This document shows, piece after piece, positions 58,939 to 64,000 of a stretch of DNA of 64,000 nucleotides (position 1 is the first letter of the stretch; each line of letters begins with the position of its first letter). The translations under genes and the position numbers were made by a program. Source of the stretch: Pseudonocardia alni (GTDB lineage: Bacteria; Actinomycetota; Actinomycetes; Mycobacteriales; Pseudonocardiaceae); contig NZ_PHUJ01000003.1 in NCBI RefSeq assembly GCF_002813375.1, forward strand, positions 310,001 through 374,000, given 5' to 3'. Below the pieces are notes generated by a model. That model ran no database searches and was not told the DNA's origin. It was given only the letters and a program-made list of their open reading frames with translations.

Positions 58939-59565
58939 ATGGCGGTGAGGATCGGTGTGCTGGCCCTGCAGGGCAACGTCCGCGAGCACGTGGCGGCGCT
59001 GACCGCGGCGGGCGCCGAGGCCGTGCCGGTCCGCCGTGCGTCCGAGCTGGCCGCGGTGGACGGCATCGTCCTGCCCGGCGGCGAGTCGACGACCATGTCC
59101 AAGCTGCTCGACACCTTCGAGCTGCTGGAGCCGCTGCGGGCCCGGCTCCGCGACGGGCTGCCCGCCTACGGATCGTGCGCAGGCATGATCCTGCTGGCCG
59201 AGGAGATCCTCGACGGCCGCCCCGACCAGCACCAGCTCGGCGGGCTCGACGTCGTCGTGCGGCGCAACGCCTTCGGCCGCCAGGTCGACTCGTTCGAGAC
59301 CGATCTGGACTTCACCGGGCTCATCGGTGGTCCGGTGCACGCGGTCTTCATCCGCGCCCCGTGGGTGGAGAAGACCGGCGGCGACGTCGAGGTGCTCGCC
59401 TCCGTCCCGGACGTCACGAGCGCCGGTGCCGACGCCGGTGAGGCGGCCGGGCGCGCGGTCGCGATCCGGCAGGGCCCGGTGCTCGCCACGTCGTTCCACC
59501 CCGAGCTGACCGGGGACCGGCGGGTGCACGCGCTGTTCGTCGACATGGTGCGCGCCGCAGGCTGA
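58939..59565 (+). CDS. pdxT: Pyridoxal 5'-phosphate synthase glutaminase subunit PdxT
   Basis: 208 residues. Class I glutamine amidotransferase: [17 protein letters not shown] at the N-terminus, [14 protein letters not shown] (oxyanion region, near 45-58), nucleophile Cys80 in [22 protein letters not shown] near 138-145 and the His/Glu in [10 protein letters not shown] near 190. Supplies ammonia to PdxS for PLP formation. Not adjacent to pdxS (14.6 kb upstream). TAGGCT (58926-58931) ends 7 nt before the ATG, suggesting a leaderless mRNA. Confidence 0.95.
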   Translation: MAVRIGVLALQGNVREHVAALTAAGAEAVPVRRASELAAVDGIVLPGGESTTMSKLLDTFELLEPLRARLRDGLPAYGSCAGMILLAEEILDGRPDQHQLGGLDVVVRRNAFGRQVDSFETDLDFTGLIGGPVHAVFIRAPWVEKTGGDVEVLASVPDVTSAGADAGEAAGRAVAIRQGPVLATSFHPELTGDRRVHALFVDMVRAAG

Positions 59566-59651
59566 CCCCCCACGGGGGTGGGGGATACCCCAGGTCCACC
59601 GGGGGGAGCGCCGTGTGGGCCGGCCGGCCCGGCGCGGGGACCCTGGAGAGC

Positions 59652-60143
59652 ATGACCACCACCGTCGTGCCCAGCGGGTCGCGCCCCGTCCTGCCCTCCG
59701 CGGTGGACCTCAGCGTCGCGCTGTGGCTCGGCGCGATCCTGGCCGGGCTCGCCGAGTCCCTGGTCCGGCTGGCCGCACCGGTGCCGCCCACGACCGGGGA
59801 GCTGGCCGTCCGCGCCGGGATCTACCTGGTCCTGGGCGTGGTCGTGCTGCAGCTGCGCTCCGGGCACGGCGTGTACCGGTGGACCGTCCTCGGCGTGCTC
59901 GGTGTGCTCGGGACGGCCTCACTGGTCGTCGAACCGGTACGTGCCCTCGCCGACGGGGGCTCGGTCGGGCTGTTCCTGGTGTCCGCGACCGCGCCCGAGC
60001 TCGTCGCGGCGGCGCTGCGCGGGCTGCACGTGGCCGAGGTGGTCGGCGCCGTCGTGCTGCTGTTCCACCCCGCCGCACGGGCCTTCTACCGGACGACCTC
60101 ACCCTCGACGACGGTCGTCGCCACGCCTGCGGGGATCCGGTAG
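59652..60143 (+). CDS. Hypothetical membrane protein
   Basis: 163 residues with four hydrophobic segments (about VALWLGAILAGLAESLVRL, AVRAGIYLVLGVVVLQL, WTVLGVLGVLGTASLVV, LHVAEVVGAVVLLFHPA). Short polar loops and no catalytic motif; resembles small actinobacterial membrane proteins of unknown function. GGAGAG precedes ATG 59652. Its last 58 nt overlap the 3' end of the convergent CtpC-type gene. Confidence 0.7.
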   Translation: MTTTVVPSGSRPVLPSAVDLSVALWLGAILAGLAESLVRLAAPVPPTTGELAVRAGIYLVLGVVVLQLRSGHGVYRWTVLGVLGVLGTASLVVEPVRALADGGSVGLFLVSATAPELVAAALRGLHVAEVVGAVVLLFHPAARAFYRTTSPSTTVVATPAGIR

Positions 60144-62281
60144 CGGATCAGCCGGGAGCTGTTCGCGACGACCGCGACGCTGGAGGCGTTGTGCAGGATC
60201 GCCGCGACCACCGGTGACATCGCCCCGCCCGCGGAGACCAGCAGCCCGGCCGCGTTCACCGCGATCGACATGCCGTAGTTCTGCCGGATCAGGGTGATCG
60301 AGCGCCGCCCCAGGTCACGCAGGTCGAGCAGCGCGTTGAGGTCGTCGGCGGCCAGCGCGACGTCCGCGGTCTCGACCGCCACGTCGGTCCCGGCCACGCC
60401 CATCGCGATCCCGATGTCGGCCAGCGCCAGCGCGGGGGCGTCGTTCGTGCCGTCACCGATCATCGCGACGGTGTGGCCCTCGGCCTGCAGTGCCCGGACC
60501 ACGTCCTGCTTCTGCTCGGGCATGACCTCGGCGCGGTACTCGGTGATGCCGAGCTCCTCGGCGACGGCCTTCGCGGTCTGCGGGTGGTCGCCGGTGAGCA
60601 TGACGATCCGGGTGACGCCGTCGGCGCGCAGCCGTTCCAGCACGTCGCGGGCCTCGGTCCGCACGGTGTCGCGCAGCGAGACCAGGCCGACCAGCGCGCC
60701 GTCGACGGCGAGCAGCAGGGGCGTCTCCGAGGCCTTCTGCAGTCGCCGCACCCAGTCCGCGGCCTTGCGCGGGACCGTGACGCCCTGGGCGCGGAGCAGG
60801 TCGCGTGAGCCGATGAGCAGTACCCGGCCGTCGGCCTGGACCCGCATGCCCTGGCCGAGCAGGACCTCGCACTCCTCGTGCGGCGGGATCTCGATCCGCC
60901 GCTCCTCGGTGGAGCGGATGACCGCCTGTGCCAGCGGGTGCCGGGAGTGGATCTCCGAGGACGCGGCGTAGGCCAGGACCTGCTCGGGCGCCCAGTCGTC
61001 GTGGAAGGAGATGACGTTGGTGACGACCGGGCGGCCCTGGGTGAGCGTGCCGGTCTTGTCGAACACCACCGCGTCGACCCGGCCGGCCGCCTCGAGGTGC
61101 GCGCCGCCCTTGATGAGGATGCCGCGCCGCGCGCCGTTGCCGATCGCCGCGGAGATCGCCGTCGGGGTGGACAGGCCGACCGCGCACGGGCAGGCGATGA
61201 GCAGCATCGTCATCGCGCGCCGCACGTCGCGGGTGACGACCAGGGTCAGCGCCGAGAGCAGGAACGAAGCCGGCACGAACCGGCGGGAGAAGTTCTCGCC
61301 GACGGTCTGGATCGGGGCCCGGTCGCCCTGGGCCTGCTCGACCCGGTCGATGATCCGCCCGATCGCGGTGTCCTGCCCGACGGCGGTGGCGCGCACGACG
61401 ATCCGGCCGCGCAGCAGCACCGACCCGGCGTGCAGGACGGCCCCGGGGGCGACCGAGACGGGCAGTTGCTCGCCGGTGATCGCGGCCTGGTCGACCACGC
61501 CCTCCCCGTCGACGACCTCGCCGTCGACCGGGAGCACGATCCGCTCGTGCACCACGACCTCGTCACCCACCGACAGGTCGGCGATGTCGATCTCGATCTC
61601 GGTGCCGCCGGCCAGCCGGGTCCAGGTGCGGGTGGTGGCGCCGGTGAGGAGCTCGGAGATCGCGCGCCGGGAGCGTCGCAGCGTCAGGTCCTGCAGGTAC
61701 TCGCCGATGTTGAGCAGCCACAGCACGGTCAGCGCGACGACGTTCTCGCGCAGCACGAGACTGGCGACGGTCGCCGCGGACACGAGCGCGTCGGTGCCCG
61801 CGCCCTTCCCGCCGGCCAGCGAGCGGAGCGCGCCGCGCAGGAACGGGTAGCCGGTGAAGATCGTGACGCCGGTGGCGACGGTGCGGCTGGCCGGCCCGAG
61901 CAGCGGCGGGCGGCGCAGCGCGTAGCGGCGGAAGCCGAGTGCGGCGAGCGCGACCCCGCCGACGACCAGCCGGGCCAGCTCCCCGTTGTGCTGGTCGGCC
62001 GAGCGAGGGGTGCGGGCCGCGGTGGCCTCGGGCTCGGCGCCCAGACCCTTGCCGATCGCCTCGACGAGTTCGACCCGGTCGCAGCCCGGGCGGTACCAGA
62101 CGACGACGTTGCCGGTGCGCGGGTAGGCGTGCACCTGCCGCACCCCGCCGACGTGGTCCAGCTCGTCCTCGACGGCCACGGCCAGCGCGGTCCGCCCGCG
62201 CAGGGCCGGGACGGCGAAGCGGATGCGGCCCGCGGCGTCGCTGAGGACGGTGGCGTCCGGGCCGGCGGTGTCGGTGCTCAC
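60086..62281 (-). CDS. ctpC: Heavy-metal P1B-type ATPase, CtpC-like
   Basis: 731 residues from GTG 62281. The N-terminal region (about 1-130) is an HMA-like segment without a CxxC metal motif (VGGVRQVHAYPRTGNVVVWY). The P-type core follows: TGE loop AAITGEQLPVSV, the transmembrane metal-site CPC in LLIACPCAVGLSTPTAISAAIGNGA, phosphorylation DKTGTLTQG (near 413), and MIGDGTNDAPALALADIGIAMG near 630. CPC plus GVAGTDVAVETADV and the missing CxxC are typical of CtpC, a Mn/Zn exporter of actinobacteria. The upstream small gene is its DUF1490 partner. Exact ion cannot be fixed. Confidence 0.92.
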   Translation of the reverse strand: MSTDTAGPDATVLSDAAGRIRFAVPALRGRTALAVAVEDELDHVGGVRQVHAYPRTGNVVVWYRPGCDRVELVEAIGKGLGAEPEATAARTPRSADQHNGELARLVVGGVALAALGFRRYALRRPPLLGPASRTVATGVTIFTGYPFLRGALRSLAGGKGAGTDALVSAATVASLVLRENVVALTVLWLLNIGEYLQDLTLRRSRRAISELLTGATTRTWTRLAGGTEIEIDIADLSVGDEVVVHERIVLPVDGEVVDGEGVVDQAAITGEQLPVSVAPGAVLHAGSVLLRGRIVVRATAVGQDTAIGRIIDRVEQAQGDRAPIQTVGENFSRRFVPASFLLSALTLVVTRDVRRAMTMLLIACPCAVGLSTPTAISAAIGNGARRGILIKGGAHLEAAGRVDAVVFDKTGTLTQGRPVVTNVISFHDDWAPEQVLAYAASSEIHSRHPLAQAVIRSTEERRIEIPPHEECEVLLGQGMRVQADGRVLLIGSRDLLRAQGVTVPRKAADWVRRLQKASETPLLLAVDGALVGLVSLRDTVRTEARDVLERLRADGVTRIVMLTGDHPQTAKAVAEELGITEYRAEVMPEQKQDVVRALQAEGHTVAMIGDGTNDAPALALADIGIAMGVAGTDVAVETADVALAADDLNALLDLRDLGRRSITLIRQNYGMSIAVNAAGLLVSAGGAMSPVVAAILHNASSVAVVANSSRLIRYRIPAGVATTVVEGEVVR

Positions 62282-62321
62282 GGTCTCGCTCGTCTCGCTC
62301 GTCGTGCCCGGAGGGCCGGGA

Positions 62322-62600
62322 TCAGTGCTCGTGGCCGTGCCCGTGGCCGTTGCCCGGGGCGGGGGCCTCCTCGCCGATGCGGCCGCGGGCCTCGGCGACG
62401 ATGTCGGCGGTCGCCAGCCGGGCCTTCTCGGCGCCGGTCTCGGCGGCACGGGCGCCCTTGAGGCCCCAGGTGGTCATCGAGACGGCGGCCTCGCGGACGG
62501 CGCCGGAGCGCGCGACCTTCTTGACGCCGTCGTAGGCGACCGCGCCGGCCAGCCCGCTCACGACGAGCCCGACGGCCTTGCCTGCCACTGCTCCGAACAC
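62322..62600 (-). CDS. DUF1490 (PacL-type) membrane-anchored metal chaperone
   Basis: 92 residues from GTG 62600 (RBS GAGAGGAG 7 nt upstream). One N-terminal hydrophobic segment (VAGKAVGLVVSGLAGAVAYDGVKK), an amphipathic helix with AREAAVSMTTWGLKGARAAETGAEKARLATADIVAEARGRI-type pattern (residues 33-73), and a His-rich tail GNGHGHGHEH. This is the PacL pattern: DUF1490 proteins that scaffold CtpC, CtpG or CtpV and bind metal through a C-terminal His motif. It is directly upstream of ctpC (40 bp), as Rv3269 (PacL1) is to CtpC in M. tuberculosis. Confidence 0.88.
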   Translation of the reverse strand: MFGAVAGKAVGLVVSGLAGAVAYDGVKKVARSGAVREAAVSMTTWGLKGARAAETGAEKARLATADIVAEARGRIGEEAPAPGNGHGHGHEH

Positions 62601-62785
62601 GTGCGCTCCTCTCGCGACCGGCGCCCGGTGCAGGTGCCGATAACGGTTGTCAGCGTAGTCCGCGCCGGGTTCCCGGCGGGACGTGGTGGCGAAGCATAGT
62701 CGATCTTGCATGTGTCGGTGACGGGGGGCGTGCGCGGGCCCGGCCCGGCGGGGAGCCGCGTCGTCGGTAACATTGACGGGTTCCC

Positions 62786-62831
62786 GCAGGTCGGCCCGAC
62801 CGCAGCTCGCGCTGCGGGGCGTCGGACCTGC
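62786..62831 (+). promoter_or_regulatory. Structured leader upstream of yebC
   Basis: GCAGGTC (62786-62792) pairs with GACCTGC (62825-62831), and within it CGCAG/CTGCG forms an inner hairpin. A -10-like TAACAT at 62767-62772 predicts an mRNA start near 62779, leaving a leader of about 108 nt that holds this cross-like structure. Could regulate yebC; no known riboswitch is recognised. Confidence 0.45.
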
Positions 62832-62886
62832 CCCTCACCGCGCGTCGCGTGCGCGGTGCGAGCACGAGAGGTGGGCAGACGAGCCG

Positions 62887-63636
62887 ATGAGCGGTCACTC
62901 CAAGTGGGCGACGACCAAGCACAAGAAGGCCGTGATCGACGCCCGCCGCGGCAAGATGTTCGCCAAGCTGATCAAGAACATCGAGGTCGCGGCCCGGACC
63001 GGCGGCGGTGACCCCGACGGCAACCCGACGCTCTACGACGCCATCCAGAAGGCGAAGAAGAGCTCGGTCCCGAACGACAACATCGACCGTGCGGTCAAGC
63101 GTGGTTCGGGTGCCGACGCCGGAGGCGCCGAGTACCAGACGATCACCTACGAGGGCTACGGCCCGAACGGGGTCGCGGTGCTGGTCGAGTGCCTGTCCGA
63201 CAACCGGAACCGGGCGGCGACCGAGGTCCGGACGGCGATGACCCGCAACGGCGGCACCATGGCCGACCCGGGGTCGGTGGCGTACCTGTTCCAGCGCAAG
63301 GGCGTCGTGGTGCTGCCGAAGGCCGAGCTGTCCGAGGACGACGTGCTGATGGCCGTCCTCGACGCGGGTGCCGAGGAGGTGAACGACCTCGGCGAGAGCT
63401 GGGAGGTCGTCTCCGAGCCGACCGACGTCGTCGCGGTGCGGACCGCGCTCCAGCAGAACGACATCGACTACGACTCCGCGGAGGCGGTCTTCGTGCCGTC
63501 GATGCAGGTCGAGCTGGACGCCGACGGTGCGAAGAAGGTCTTCAAGCTGATCGAGGCGCTCGAGGACTCCGACGAGGTCCAGAACGTCTACGCCAACTTC
63601 GACGTCTCCGACGAGGTCATGGCCGAGGTCGGCTGA
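62887..63636 (+). CDS. yebC: YebC/PmpR family protein (translation/transcription factor)
   Basis: 249 residues from ATG 62887. Start [69 protein letters not shown] is the universal YebC N-terminus (SKWxxx[12 protein letters not shown] near 65-72). The rest ([39 protein letters not shown]) matches throughout. Recent work assigns members of this family to translation of polyproline stretches; older work to transcription. Which applies here is unknown. Precedes polA with a hairpin between. Confidence 0.96.
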   Translation: MSGHSKWATTKHKKAVIDARRGKMFAKLIKNIEVAARTGGGDPDGNPTLYDAIQKAKKSSVPNDNIDRAVKRGSGADAGGAEYQTITYEGYGPNGVAVLVECLSDNRNRAATEVRTAMTRNGGTMADPGSVAYLFQRKGVVVLPKAELSEDDVLMAVLDAGAEEVNDLGESWEVVSEPTDVVAVRTALQQNDIDYDSAEAVFVPSMQVELDADGAKKVFKLIEALEDSDEVQNVYANFDVSDEVMAEVG

Positions 63637-63658
63637 GGTCGCCCCGGCAGGTCCGTAC

Positions 63659-63689
63659 GCGGCCGCGTCCCCACCCGGGGCGCGGCCGC
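63659..63689. terminator. Hairpin terminator after yebC
   Basis: GCGGCCGCG-T-CCCC pairs with GGGG-CGCGGCCGC (one bulged T) around ACCC, 22 bp after the yebC stop. Confidence 0.65.
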
Positions 63690-63725
63690 GTTCGCTGTCG
63701 GGGGTCGGTTCTAGACTCGCCGCCG

Positions 63726-64000
63726 ATGAGCACAGCGACGCAGGGCACCCAGAAGTCGGCCTCGGCGAAGAAGAAGGCACCGGCGAAGCCGCGCCTGTTG
63801 CTGCTCGACGGCCACTCCCTGGCCTACCGGGCGTTCTTCGCGCTGCCCGCGGAGAACTTCCGCACGGGTACCGGGCAGACCACGAACGCGGTCTACGGCT
63901 TCACCTCGATGCTGATCAACCTGCTGCGTGACGAGGAGCCGACCCACCTCGCGGTCGCCTTCGACGTGTCGCGTAAGACCTTCCGTTCCGAGCGCTACGC
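63726..64000 (+). CDS. polA: DNA polymerase I, 5' end (continues past window)
   Basis: 91 codons to the window edge. After a Lys/Ala-rich start (KKKAPAKP) comes RLLLLDGHSLAYRAFFALPAENFRTGTGQTTNAVYGFTSMLINLLRDEEPTHLAVAFDVSRKTFRSERY, the 5'-3' exonuclease domain of DNA polymerase I: LLLDGHSLAYRAFFAL with a metal-ligand Asp, and VAFDVSRKTFRxExY. Full length should be about 900 residues, so only a tenth is present. TAGACT (63713-63718) just before the ATG suggests a leaderless or short-leader mRNA. Confidence 0.96.
   Translation, partial: MSTATQGTQKSASAKKKAPAKPRLLLLDGHSLAYRAFFALPAENFRTGTGQTTNAVYGFTSMLINLLRDEEPTHLAVAFDVSRKTFRSERY

Noticed and set aside
56092..59529. A 1145-codon minus-strand frame across malic enzyme and pdxT
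   Set aside because: Antisense to well-recognised genes; no domain seen.

Overview
The window is chromosomal DNA of a very GC-rich actinobacterium (third codon positions nearly all G or C, many GTG starts, 4-nt ATGA/GTGA stop-start overlaps). The gene order thrS ... HIT - pgsA - patA - pimA ... pdxS ... pdxT ... yebC matches the Rv2614c-Rv2603c neighbourhood of Mycobacterium tuberculosis from memory, but with large blocks inserted, and the coding style suggests a Pseudonocardiaceae-type genome. Genus is an inference. I see no insertion sequence, prophage, CRISPR array, tRNA or rRNA: this is an intact core-plus-metabolic region.

Layout. 1-5.2 kb: a 3'-truncated membrane protein, a DUF309 protein, an SDR, two tandem paralogous LLM-class (flavin/F420) oxidoreductases with a TIGR03086 protein, and a DUF3817 membrane protein. 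5.2-5.6 kb: a gene-free stretch with what look like two tandem small RNA genes, each behind a sigma70-type promoter overlapped by a DtxR/IdeR-like iron box, sharing an identical 36-nt 5' end and each ending in a perfect 13-bp hairpin that covaries between copies. This is the most novel element I found. 5.6-11.1 kb: SWIM protein, SNF2 helicase, carboxylesterase and a glyoxalase-fold protein in one minus-strand run. 11.2-16.1 kb: AraC regulator, ArsR/SRPBCC pair with two operator-like palindromes, pirin, SMP-30, F420 PPOX protein, hydrolase. 16.3-19.4 kb: a glycine betaine/proline-type ABC importer. 20-23.4 kb: AraC-VOC-YjbR operon (YjbR apparently frameshifted in a CCGG repeat), LysE exporter with divergent LysG-type regulator. 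23.4-28.9 kb: a class A penicillin-binding protein with a huge disordered N-terminus, an NTF2-like protein and another LLM oxidoreductase.

29-31 kb: thrS. 31.1-39.5 kb: a TetR-controlled six-gene operon (isovaleryl-CoA dehydrogenase type, carboxyltransferase, acyl-CoA synthetase, MaoC hydratase, CitE lyase, biotin carboxylase) equivalent to the M. tuberculosis Rv2498c-Rv2506 leucine/itaconate degradation locus. 39.5-44.3 kb: phosphatidylinositol mannoside core (HIT, pgsA, patA, pimA, LemA-like protein) running into pdxS. 44.3-56.4 kb: an inserted block with two long palindromes, a secreted GH16 enzyme, an XRE-cupin/azlCD branched-chain amino acid exporter module, an NAD-binding/DUF2867 protein, and a LpqY-SugABC-type sugar importer with a divergent LacI regulator and a kinase-fold DUF4032 protein. 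56.4-64 kb: malic enzyme, hypotheticals, pdxT, a CtpC-type P-type ATPase with its PacL-type (DUF1490) partner, yebC with a structured leader, and the 5' end of polA.

Together the region links amino acid turnover (leucine degradation, LysE and AzlCD export, betaine and sugar uptake), lipid and envelope synthesis, pyridoxal phosphate synthesis and metal homeostasis. Coordinates of starts were chosen by family alignment from memory, ribosome binding sites and overlaps; no database search was run.
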